Assembly: GCF_013410215.1 (NCBI RefSeq) | Contig: NZ_JACCFQ010000001.1 | Location: forward strand, 248,001 to 312,000 | Source: Nesterenkonia sandarakina | GTDB taxonomy: Bacteria; Actinomycetota; Actinomycetes; Actinomycetales; Micrococcaceae | Reading direction: 5' to 3' | Length of the DNA: 64,000 nt | Shown: one piece after another, positions 46,821 through 54,682 of the stretch | How positions within the stretch are numbered: position 1 is the first letter of the stretch | Layout of the letters: each line of letters starts with the position of its first letter | The notes under the pieces: generated by a model | What the model was told of the DNA's origin: nothing | The model's database searches: none | Seen by the model: the letters and a program-made list of their open reading frames with translations, nothing else | Made by a program: the position numbers and the translations under genes

Positions 46821-48167
46821 ATGCTTGATACGAGTCGGCTGCCGAACGGTGAGGTCGGTTGGGGAAAATTGCTCGATTTTGTCCTCGAGGCTGGGGACAA
46901 AGCCGAAGCTCACTTCCTTGAGGTGAAGGGCCCCCTGGATCTGGGCACTCAGCCCCATCGAGCGAAGGTAGCGAAGTTCCTGCTCGGAGTAGCGAATCGG
47001 CAGCCAGACACGGCTGCAAGAGACTACAAAGGCTATGCGGTTCTAGTCGTGGGTGTTGGCCAGGGTCGCGCGGATGGCGTTCCCACTGGGACGGAGCACC
47101 ACAAGCTGTCGGACTCCCTCAGGAGATACCTCGGGGATGACTACCCTGGCTTTGATCTGCAACGGCTCCCACGTCCTGACGGCAGGGAAGTGCTGTTCAT
47201 CATTGCATCCCCACCCAAAGCGGGCGATCCACTCTATCCCTGTCACGCCAGCCTTGATGATGAGGCGAGCAAGCGGAAGCCAAAGCAGCACCTCCTTACC
47301 GAGGGGGCGGTCTACGTTCGATCCACGACGGAGACGCGGGTCGCTACAGCACAGGACATCAAGATGTTGAGCACTCGCGCTCAGAGCGTGGGCGCAAAGG
47401 CCATCGCCTTGGAGGTCCGCAATGTTGGTCCGATCCACAACGTCCCAGACCTAGACGAGGTGATCCTCGGCCTGTACCAGGTCACAGACGAACGATATCG
47501 AGGGAGGTATCTCAACCACCCCAAGAAGAGAGTCGAACCAAGCGTCCTCGTGCAGGCATTGGGGCGCATGGACCAAGGTCTAGGCGGTTATAGAGAGGTC
47601 AGCGCAGAAGAGCGCCAGACCCGACTGATGGTCTGGAGGTCAGAATGGGATCAACTCCTCGTTCAGGCCCGAGAGAGGTTCCTCGGCACGCTGTTGTCCG
47701 GATTTAGCTTCACAGTCGTGAGTCCCGGAACATTCATCGAGGAACCGCGGCTTGAGATTCGCCTGCACGGTTGCGAAGCGGCGGAGGTCACTCTCGATGA
47801 TTCCCCACACTTGGATGACTTCATCAAACCCGTGCCGGAACCGCGAAACTCCCTCATTCCACCGCATATGTCGTTTAACCCGGCGGCGCTGCGACGACAT
47901 GGCGAGGATCCGATCTCGTGGCACCTTGACGGCGATGACGTGGTCGTTGTGATGGAGCGTAACGACTTGCGTCCTCACACGCCGTGGCAGGCACCCGATG
48001 ACGAGCTTTCGGTCCTGGTCCGAGATGCGTCGGCTCAGACAATCAAGATCTCTTGGCGACTGACAGTGAAGGGAAGCCACGAATCCTGGGTGGGTGAAGA
48101 GGAAATCCCTACAGAGCAATCCCGCGACGCGCTGACGATCTTTCGGGAGCTCGTCGAGTTCGACTGA
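46821..48167 (+). CDS. AlbA_2/Schlafen-type domain protein, unknown function
   Basis: A 448-residue protein. Residues about 29-130 match the AlbA_2 (Schlafen-like) pattern: EAHFLEVKGPLDLG with the ExK motif, KVAKFLLGVANR, YAVLVVGVGQG and EVLFIIASPPKAGDPLY, then EGAVYVRSTTETRVAT. This fold binds nucleic acid or, in Schlafens, cleaves RNA; key acidic and lysine residues are present. The C-terminal 250 residues are of mixed alpha/beta type and not recognised. ATG at 46821 is preferred over a TTG nine bases upstream. GC content is lower than core genes. Defence or stress functions are possible but unproven. Confidence 0.75.
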   Translation: MLDTSRLPNGEVGWGKLLDFVLEAGDKAEAHFLEVKGPLDLGTQPHRAKVAKFLLGVANRQPDTAARDYKGYAVLVVGVGQGRADGVPTGTEHHKLSDSLRRYLGDDYPGFDLQRLPRPDGREVLFIIASPPKAGDPLYPCHASLDDEASKRKPKQHLLTEGAVYVRSTTETRVATAQDIKMLSTRAQSVGAKAIALEVRNVGPIHNVPDLDEVILGLYQVTDERYRGRYLNHPKKRVEPSVLVQALGRMDQGLGGYREVSAEERQTRLMVWRSEWDQLLVQARERFLGTLLSGFSFTVVSPGTFIEEPRLEIRLHGCEAAEVTLDDSPHLDDFIKPVPEPRNSLIPPHMSFNPAALRRHGEDPISWHLDGDDVVVVMERNDLRPHTPWQAPDDELSVLVRDASAQTIKISWRLTVKGSHESWVGEEEIPTEQSRDALTIFRELVEFD

Positions 48168-48381
48168 CCGGCACGTGCGACGGTCGCACGGACAGTTCAT
48201 CGTCCGCCGAGCGGGGGCGCATCAGGCTGCCCCTGGAGCGCCTACTTCAGGGAGCTCGTCACTTTTCGGAAATGAATGCTCGGGCACCACGTCCGTCATG
48301 CCCAGAATGGGTCTGAGCCCCCGTTCAGGTCTTGCGAGCCGCTAGGCCTTTACAGCAAGCGACGGCGGTCCATCCAGTGTT

Positions 48382-49779
48382 CTAGGTGCGGCCCTCAGGC
48401 CGCCCCTCACGACCGAGAGCCAGCAAGCTCAGACCAGTCTCGCGCCTTACCTGCACATCAATATCCGCTTCAGCCTGCATGGCCTCAGACGTCCGCCGCA
48501 TGTGGGTGAAGACGTAGATTCCGAAGGCTATTGCTCCGACCAAAAGTACGTGACCAATGCCGGGGATCAATGTGAGGAGAGCCCCGAGCACAATCGACGT
48601 CACGAGGGCCGCGGTTGCCCCAGCACGCATGGTCCTCGGAGACGACTTGCGATCCGCATCTCGGACTGTGACAGGCTTGCCCCTCACTGAGTACCTGACG
48701 GTATTGCGCTCATCCCCCTCGAAGCTCAGGAGGGCGATGTCACCGACTTCGGCGAAAGGCTGACCTGGATCATCGGATAGCTCCACCAATCGGGACCCTC
48801 TATGGCCACTCGACTCAGACGTGGCGGGATTTCTTGGGACACGAGACGGTTGCACGCTGGGAGACTCTTGTCGAGGTCTTTTCGTGGGCCGTTCCGTCGA
48901 GGTATTGCGTCCATTGCGAGAGGAATTGCTGGAGTAGGCGGGAGGCACTTCGTAAGAGCGCGCTTCTGAGACCAGTCGCGGGAGGATTGGCATGGAACGC
49001 AACCACTGGTCTGGGACCTCTGTGGACTTAGCGCCATGGATCGTAAGTTCGGCCGCGAGTCCAGAGCCCGTCAATTTGGACCAGACTCCGATGGTGCGCT
49101 CCATGTCGTTCGCGTGCTGGACGAGCGGCAGGTAATGCCTGGAGGTAGCGGTCGTCAGTTCACCGACTCGTTCATCGTCTAAACGCAGCTCTATGGTCTC
49201 CCGGATGCTCCCATTTTTCAGCGTCGATTCATTACGGTGCATCGTCAAGATGACCATTCCGGTTCCGCTGCTCGGCACGTAGTTGAACAGGTGCTCGAAG
49301 TGGTCTTCCTCCTTGGTGACTTGGTAAGAACGGCCGTATGGAAGAACGGCCGTGTTTGACGGATAACCATCGTTGACGGGGATCATCATTTCCGGTTCGG
49401 GCAAAGCCACACGGACATTGATCTGCGGTTCACCCTTCCACTGGTTAACGTAGGCGTGGGCAGACGCGGCCGCTCTGACTCTTGCGCCGGACGCCACGAT
49501 CCGTTGTACGGGGAGGGAGTACTCTGCGGCCATCTCTCTCGCGAGGTAGCCCAACACCTTCCCGTGTGAGCGCACTGAAACAGCCCTACGATCGTGCGGG
49601 TTGTCTTTCTCCGGGACGAGGTCGATGTGCAGCTCAGCCTGGACGGGATCACCGTTGGACGGCAGGCGAGGCAGTAACGCCAGGATCGCATCAGAATAGT
49701 AAAACTCACCGACAACATCCTTACTGGCCCACCCGCGGGCGGGGACCACGTACTCAAGACCTATCGCTTCGTCACTCAT
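48382..49779 (-). CDS. HIRAN-like domain protein with C-terminal membrane helices
   Basis: A 465-residue protein. Residues about 50-90 contain the HIRAN-type core VPEKDNPHDRRAVSVRSHGK then VLGYLAREMAAEYS, a domain that binds damaged or single-stranded DNA ends. A second alpha/beta region with LTMHRNESTLKNGS and RETIELRLDDERVGEL follows, then a Ser/Pro/Arg-rich linker (about 290-335) and two membrane helices (about 388-430). GAGGGGAAAGA precedes the ATG. Membrane attachment of a HIRAN-like domain is unusual. Convergent with the AlbA_2 gene; both share lower GC. Confidence 0.75.
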   Translation of the reverse strand: MSDEAIGLEYVVPARGWASKDVVGEFYYSDAILALLPRLPSNGDPVQAELHIDLVPEKDNPHDRRAVSVRSHGKVLGYLAREMAAEYSLPVQRIVASGARVRAAASAHAYVNQWKGEPQINVRVALPEPEMMIPVNDGYPSNTAVLPYGRSYQVTKEEDHFEHLFNYVPSSGTGMVILTMHRNESTLKNGSIRETIELRLDDERVGELTTATSRHYLPLVQHANDMERTIGVWSKLTGSGLAAELTIHGAKSTEVPDQWLRSMPILPRLVSEARSYEVPPAYSSNSSRNGRNTSTERPTKRPRQESPSVQPSRVPRNPATSESSGHRGSRLVELSDDPGQPFAEVGDIALLSFEGDERNTVRYSVRGKPVTVRDADRKSSPRTMRAGATAALVTSIVLGALLTLIPGIGHVLLVGAIAFGIYVFTHMRRTSEAMQAEADIDVQVRRETGLSLLALGREGRPEGRT

Positions 49780-49939
49780 TCTTTCCCCTCAGGTAAGTCC
49801 AAACCAGTATTCCAGGTAATCGGTACATGACTAGGTAATTTTGGAAAGATTGAGGTCTCTCTCCCGGGCGGCATGCCCCTGAGCCATTCCTGGTCTACCG
49901 GAATTCAAGACCACCAAGGCCAGAACTCGCCAGTGACGC

Positions 49940-50749
49940 TCAAGACTGGCAAGAAGGGCAGAAGTAGATCACCCGGTCGGCCACCGCGGCCTTGCGCAGC
50001 TCCGCCTCGCCCAGCTCGCTCTTGCGCACCCGGGTCCCGCAGCGCATGCAAGGTTTCCCGCCGCGCCCGTAGACCCAATACGGCGGCCCTGAGGTGGGGT
50101 TGGCGGTGGTACACCGCCGGATGCGAAGCCGGTTCACGGTCAGCAGCTTCTCGCTGAGCTCGATGACCCGAGCGAGATTGGCCACCTCTGCGACGGGCCG
50201 GGTGGGCAGGATTCCCGCGAGGAAACAGATCTCACTGCGGAATACGTTGCCGACGCCCGCGAGGTTGCGCTGGTCCAGCAGGGCCACGCCGATGCTGCGC
50301 TGGGGCGCCGAGAGCAGCCGCCGGGTGGCTTCCGCAGCGTCCCAATCCGGACCCAGCAGGTCGGGCCCCAAATGAGCGAGTCGCTCCGCCTCCTCTGCTG
50401 GGGAGAGCACGCTGAGCTCCCCCAGCGAGAAGCCCACGGCTTCCTGGTCCTGGGTGCGCAGCACGCAGCGCGCAGTATGAGCCGGACGTCGCCACCGAGG
50501 TCGTCCGCCCTGCTCATCACGGGGGTAGACGTGCCAGGTGCCCTCCATCTTCAGGTGGGACTGCACGGTGAGATCACCGAACTGCATCAGCAAGTGCTTG
50601 CCGCGGGCGATCACCCGTTCCACGGTCCTCCCGGAGAGATCCACGGTGGCGTAGCTGGGCACCCGGAAATCGCTCGAGGTCAACACCTTCCCGGCGAGGG
50701 CGGCGTGCAGCACGGCCGCCTGCCGGAACACGGTATCTCCCTCGGGCAC
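49940..50749 (-). CDS. nei: Endonuclease VIII-type DNA glycosylase
   Basis: Base-excision repair enzyme (bifunctional glycosylase/AP lyase) removing oxidised bases. 269 residues beginning with the catalytic PEGDTV (P2, E3), with HLKMEGTWHVY, the helix-two-turn-helix near NLAGVGNVFRSEICF and a C-terminal zinc finger CMRCGTRVRKSELG to YFCPSCQ. This is the actinobacterial Nei2 type. It begins one base after the stop of the PD-(D/E)XK-like gene, so the two are translationally coupled. Confidence 0.94.
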   Translation of the reverse strand: MPEGDTVFRQAAVLHAALAGKVLTSSDFRVPSYATVDLSGRTVERVIARGKHLLMQFGDLTVQSHLKMEGTWHVYPRDEQGGRPRWRRPAHTARCVLRTQDQEAVGFSLGELSVLSPAEEAERLAHLGPDLLGPDWDAAEATRRLLSAPQRSIGVALLDQRNLAGVGNVFRSEICFLAGILPTRPVAEVANLARVIELSEKLLTVNRLRIRRCTTANPTSGPPYWVYGRGGKPCMRCGTRVRKSELGEAELRKAAVADRVIYFCPSCQS

Positions 50750-50750
50750 G

Positions 50751-52112
50751 TCAGGTCTCCGTCAGTGGCCCGGCGGGCGCCGTGGCGGGTTCGCTGGAAT
50801 CCATCGAGGAGAGGTCCACGGATGCATACTGATCGTCCTGTACCCGCTCCTCCGGCTTCGCGCGAAGCTTCGGGGCTGGCGGGGTCCACGGCTTCAACCG
50901 TTGCAGCACGCGCCCGTAGAAGTCGTCGATCGAGGTGCCCACGGAGTCGATGAACGATGACTTCGCACGGGTGGATTTGGCTACGCCCATGGGATAGATG
51001 TGGGTGATCTTGAACCGGGTGATCTCCTTGTCGGGATCAGGGGCCAGGACCTTCTCGTCTTTGCGGATCTCGGTGATGGGTGCCGCCATCTTGCGACCTC
51101 GTCCGCTGGCCTCGATCACAACGTTCCCGAGGTCTTCCGAGAGCTGGCGCATCAGCCAGCGCACACGGGTCTCGCTGCGCGAATGGCCCGAGGCCGGAAC
51201 AGTGACCGAGACGTGGATCTGCTGACCCCGGAGATCACACTTCACCTCGAGGTCCGCCACCGTGTCGGGGATCCGAATCCGCGCGGCAAGACAGCTGTCT
51301 GCCACAAGTTCATCGACGAGCTCCGCCGTGCGCTCCTTCGGGTTCTGCAGCTGACGCCGCGGAAGCTGGGGGAAGACCTCGGTCCCCAGTTTCTGGCCCA
51401 GCCTCAGGCAGGTGTATCGAACGAGCGCATCGAACTTGGTCGCCACATCCACGACGTCTGGATCGCTCTTGCGCAGCACACCTTTTCGGGCGTCCTCACG
51501 CACCTTGGTCCACGAGGCACCCATGTCGGTGAATGCCAGCGCCCCCGAGTTATCGTGCTCCAAGTAGCGAATGAGCTCGCCGAGAATCCAGGCTTGATCG
51601 GGATCCTGGACGCCGTGGACCTCCTTCTGCATGAGGGCGATAGAGACGATCCGCACCCAGGAGAAGTGATACACCGGCACGCTTTTGACCTTGCGCTTGT
51701 CCAACACCAGTGGGTGGCTTCCCGCCACCGGTGGAATCTCGTTGGAGATGGTGATGACGGCGTCGTAGCCGTTGTCTTTGGCAAGATCGAGGTAGTTCTC
51801 CACCTGCTCCACCTGGAGCTCATTGGAGGAGGTCTTCACCTCGACGAGAGCGGTCCACTCCCGCTTGCCGCGCGATACCCGAATGACTCCGTCGGGCCGC
51901 AGCGCCTTCTTCCCCAGCTCAAAAGGGACTTCGACATAGGTCTCCACGTGTCCAGCCGGTGCGCCACAGGGCTTGAGCAATGCTCGGCCGAACTCATCGA
52001 CCGCGCTGATGACAGCCAGCAGCGCAGAGGTCGCTCTTCGCTCCTGCTCAATCGGACTTCCGATGCCCGATGTGGGAATAAGCCGAGCTTCATGCCAAGT
52101 CTTGGGAACCAT
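50751..52112 (-). CDS. PD-(D/E)XK nuclease-like protein, unknown function
   Basis: A 453-residue protein. The motif RPDGVIRVS (D74) followed by ALVEVKTSSNELQVEQVENY (E91, K93) matches the PD-(D/E)XK nuclease active site, with an acidic helix at residues 21-26 (IEQERR) before it. The remaining two thirds contain DALVRYTCLRLGQKLGTEVF and HVSVTVPASGHSRSETRVRW, which I do not recognise, and a charged tail. ATG at 52112 has AAGGGGT upstream; a longer reading is not supported. Sits one base upstream of nei, suggesting a DNA-repair or restriction-type task. Confidence 0.8.
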   Translation of the reverse strand: MVPKTWHEARLIPTSGIGSPIEQERRATSALLAVISAVDEFGRALLKPCGAPAGHVETYVEVPFELGKKALRPDGVIRVSRGKREWTALVEVKTSSNELQVEQVENYLDLAKDNGYDAVITISNEIPPVAGSHPLVLDKRKVKSVPVYHFSWVRIVSIALMQKEVHGVQDPDQAWILGELIRYLEHDNSGALAFTDMGASWTKVREDARKGVLRKSDPDVVDVATKFDALVRYTCLRLGQKLGTEVFPQLPRRQLQNPKERTAELVDELVADSCLAARIRIPDTVADLEVKCDLRGQQIHVSVTVPASGHSRSETRVRWLMRQLSEDLGNVVIEASGRGRKMAAPITEIRKDEKVLAPDPDKEITRFKITHIYPMGVAKSTRAKSSFIDSVGTSIDDFYGRVLQRLKPWTPPAPKLRAKPEERVQDDQYASVDLSSMDSSEPATAPAGPLTET

Positions 52113-52230
52113 CCGAATACCCCTTCGTACGCGAGAATTCACTCGAGCCTATAGGGATTTGCAATCCACCTGAGGGATTTCTTCTAAAAAACTCGTATCA
52201 CTCTCGCGCTGCGGAGGTTCCGGAAGAAGG

Positions 52231-53133
52231 TCAGGTCTGGTTCTTGAAGACCACGAGGAACTTGCGGGCTTCCTCTTTGGTCAGCGGGGAGTGGGCGGAG
52301 AGCAGCTCGGCCGCCTCATCCACCAGGTCATCGCGGAGCAGCGCGTAGAGCTGGTCGTGGACCCAGGGCTCCAGATCATCGTGGGAGAGAGTGATCTTCT
52401 CGTCCCCGCGCTGGACTTCGAGGTGGAAGCCAGCCATCTCTTCTTCATCGGTGTCCCAGTCCGCGGGGATGGTCAGCTCATCCTCGGGATCGAACCCGGA
52501 CTCTTCCATCAGACGCTTAGCACGGGCGTCCACATCGTGGGGAGCCTCAGCATCGTCCTTGTCGCCGCCCGGGATGTTCGGGATCTGCTGCGGGTTCTCC
52601 CCGATGATCTCGCCGGTCTGTGGGTCGGCCTCGCCCAGCGGCTTGGAGGGATCCCGCTCCGCACCGCGGCGATCCGAGGAGCCGGCGTCGTCGCGGACCC
52701 CGTCGATGACGTCTTCGATCAGCTCACCGTCGAGGACCTCATCCTCAGGAATATCGCGATCAGCGCCGCTGCGATCGGGGGCACCGAAGCCGGCGGCGTC
52801 GTCGGACCCGCCCAGTTCATCTGCGGCGCGCAGTTCAGAGGGCGACTGCTGTGGGTAGGCGTGCAGCGCCTGGACCGCGATGATGCAGTCCTTGATCGGC
52901 GCACCGGTGGACTGCTTGAAGATCGCCAGCGCGCGGCGGCCGTCCTCGGCGCCGATGGCGCGGTAGACCTCGCGGTGCTGCTCATCGGAGAGCGCTAGCG
53001 CGGCCTTGCGCGCGTTCTCCGGGGTCACCGCGTCCTTGATGCCGTCGTTGAGCTTCTGAGCCTGCCGCTGCATGAGCATGCGGATACCCAGGAACAACAT
53101 GACACCGACTGCGAGCACTACCAGTATTTCCAC
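52231..53133 (-). CDS. Membrane-anchored acidic protein with L7/L12-like segments
   Basis: A 300-residue protein with one N-terminal membrane helix (residues about 2-20) and a cytoplasmic part. Residues about 45-92 (ALSDEQHREVYRAIGAEDGR, RALAIFKQSTGAPIKDCIIA) resemble the C-terminal domain of ribosomal L7/L12; a second short match is at the C-terminus (PLTKEEARKFLVVFK). Between them lies a very acidic linker. Function unknown. It is divergent from manB. Confidence 0.7.
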   Translation of the reverse strand: MEILVVLAVGVMLFLGIRMLMQRQAQKLNDGIKDAVTPENARKAALALSDEQHREVYRAIGAEDGRRALAIFKQSTGAPIKDCIIAVQALHAYPQQSPSELRAADELGGSDDAAGFGAPDRSGADRDIPEDEVLDGELIEDVIDGVRDDAGSSDRRGAERDPSKPLGEADPQTGEIIGENPQQIPNIPGGDKDDAEAPHDVDARAKRLMEESGFDPEDELTIPADWDTDEEEMAGFHLEVQRGDEKITLSHDDLEPWVHDQLYALLRDDLVDEAAELLSAHSPLTKEEARKFLVVFKNQT

Positions 53134-53200
53134 ACCACCAGTCTACGTCGCTTCACCTGGGCGCGAGCCAGATGAATCCCGCTCACGTACGATAATGCGC

Positions 53201-54604
53201 GTGACTATTGATCTTTCAGCCTCCTTTAAGGCATACGACGTCCGCGGACTTGTGGACGAGACCATCACCGAAGAGTCGGTGCGCGCCGTGGGCGCCGCCT
53301 TCGTCGACGTCCTGGGCCTCTCCGGGCAGACCGTCCTGGTCGGCGGTGACATGCGCGCCTCCTCCGGGGACTTCACCGCAGCCTTCACCCAGGGCGCCAC
53401 CTCGCGCGGCGCGAACGTCACCCAGCTGGGCCTGATCTCCACAGACATGCTCTACTTCGCCTCAGGCACCATGGACGCCCCCGGTGTTGTCTTCACCGCC
53501 AGCCACAATCCGGCGCAGTACAACGGGATGAAGATGTCCAAGGCCGGCGCCGTGCCGCTCTCCGCCGAGACCGGACTGGAAGACATCCGCGACGCCGCCC
53601 AGGCCTACCTCGACGCCGAGGAGATCCCGGCCGTGGACGAGCCCGGCTCGGTGGAGCTGACCAACATCCTCTCCCAGTACTCCGAATACCTGCGCTCCCT
53701 GGTGGACCTCTCCGAGATCAGGCCGCTGAAGGTCGTCGTCGACGCCGCCAACGGCATGTCCGGGCTGACCACCGGGGCAGTGCTCGGAGATGACCTGCTG
53801 GCCGGGCTGCCGCTGGAGATCACCCCGCTGTTCTTCGAGCTCGACGGCAGCTTCCCCAACCACCCCGCCAACCCGCTGGAGTCGGAGAACCTCCGCGACC
53901 TCCAGGCCAAGGTGCGCGAGACCGGCGCAGACATCGGTCTGGCGTTCGACGGCGACGCGGACCGCTGCTTCGTGATCGATGAGCTGGGCGAGCCGGTCTC
54001 CCCCTCCGCGGTCACCGCGCTGGTCGCCCGTCGCGAGATCACCCGCGCCCAGGCCGAAGGCGAATCCACCCCCGTGGTGATCCACAACCTGATCACCTCC
54101 CGGGCGGTGCCCGAGGTGGTGGAGCAGGCCGGGGGCCGCGCCGTCGAGACCCGGGTGGGGCACTCCTACATCAAGGCCGTCATGGCGAAGGAGGAGGCGA
54201 TCTTCGGCGGAGAGCACTCCGCGCACTATTACTTCCGTGACTTCTTCAACGCGGACACCGGCATGCTCGCCGCCATGCACGTGCTGGCCTCCCTGGGACA
54301 CCAGGACCGTCCGTTGAGCGAACTCGCCGCCGAGTTCAACCCCTACTCCGCCTCCGGGGAGATCAACTCCGAGGTCGAGGACAAGGCCGGCGCCGCAGAA
54401 CGGGTCGAGGCCGCGTTCACCGACCGCGACGTGGAGATCTCCCATATGGACGGGCTCACCGTGCGGGCCACCGACGGCACCTGGTGGTTCAACCTGCGTC
54501 CGTCGAACACCGAGCCGTTCCTGCGCTTCAACGGCGAGGCCCACAGCTCCGAGCAGATGGAGTCCGTGCGCGACGAGGTCCTCGGGCTGGTCACCCAGGG
54601 CTGA
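53201..54604 (+). CDS. manB: Phosphomannomutase/phosphoglucomutase
   Basis: Interconverts mannose- or glucose-6-phosphate and 1-phosphate for cell-envelope sugars. 467 residues with the phosphoserine loop TASHNPAQYNGMKM, metal-binding FDGDADRC, sugar-binding GGEHSAHYYF and phosphate-binding RPSNTEPFLR. The start is uncertain: TACGAT at 53188-53193 looks like a -10 box whose transcript would begin at the GTG 53201, giving a leaderless message; ATG 53195 is two codons earlier. A longer in-frame reading overlaps the divergent gene and is rejected. Confidence 0.93.
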   Translation: MTIDLSASFKAYDVRGLVDETITEESVRAVGAAFVDVLGLSGQTVLVGGDMRASSGDFTAAFTQGATSRGANVTQLGLISTDMLYFASGTMDAPGVVFTASHNPAQYNGMKMSKAGAVPLSAETGLEDIRDAAQAYLDAEEIPAVDEPGSVELTNILSQYSEYLRSLVDLSEIRPLKVVVDAANGMSGLTTGAVLGDDLLAGLPLEITPLFFELDGSFPNHPANPLESENLRDLQAKVRETGADIGLAFDGDADRCFVIDELGEPVSPSAVTALVARREITRAQAEGESTPVVIHNLITSRAVPEVVEQAGGRAVETRVGHSYIKAVMAKEEAIFGGEHSAHYYFRDFFNADTGMLAAMHVLASLGHQDRPLSELAAEFNPYSASGEINSEVEDKAGAAERVEAAFTDRDVEISHMDGLTVRATDGTWWFNLRPSNTEPFLRFNGEAHSSEQMESVRDEVLGLVTQG

Positions 54605-54633
54605 TCGCGAGTTGATCACCGGCTGTTCCTAGC

Positions 54634-54670
54634 AGCGCGGGGCCCGGCACCTGGTGCCGGGCCCCGCGCT
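54634..54670. terminator. Bidirectional terminator between manB and siderophore operon
   Basis: Perfect 17-bp GC-rich arms around a 3-nt loop, between convergent genes; the most compact terminator hairpin in the window. Confidence 0.85.
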
Positions 54671-54682
54671 GTCTGGTCCAGC

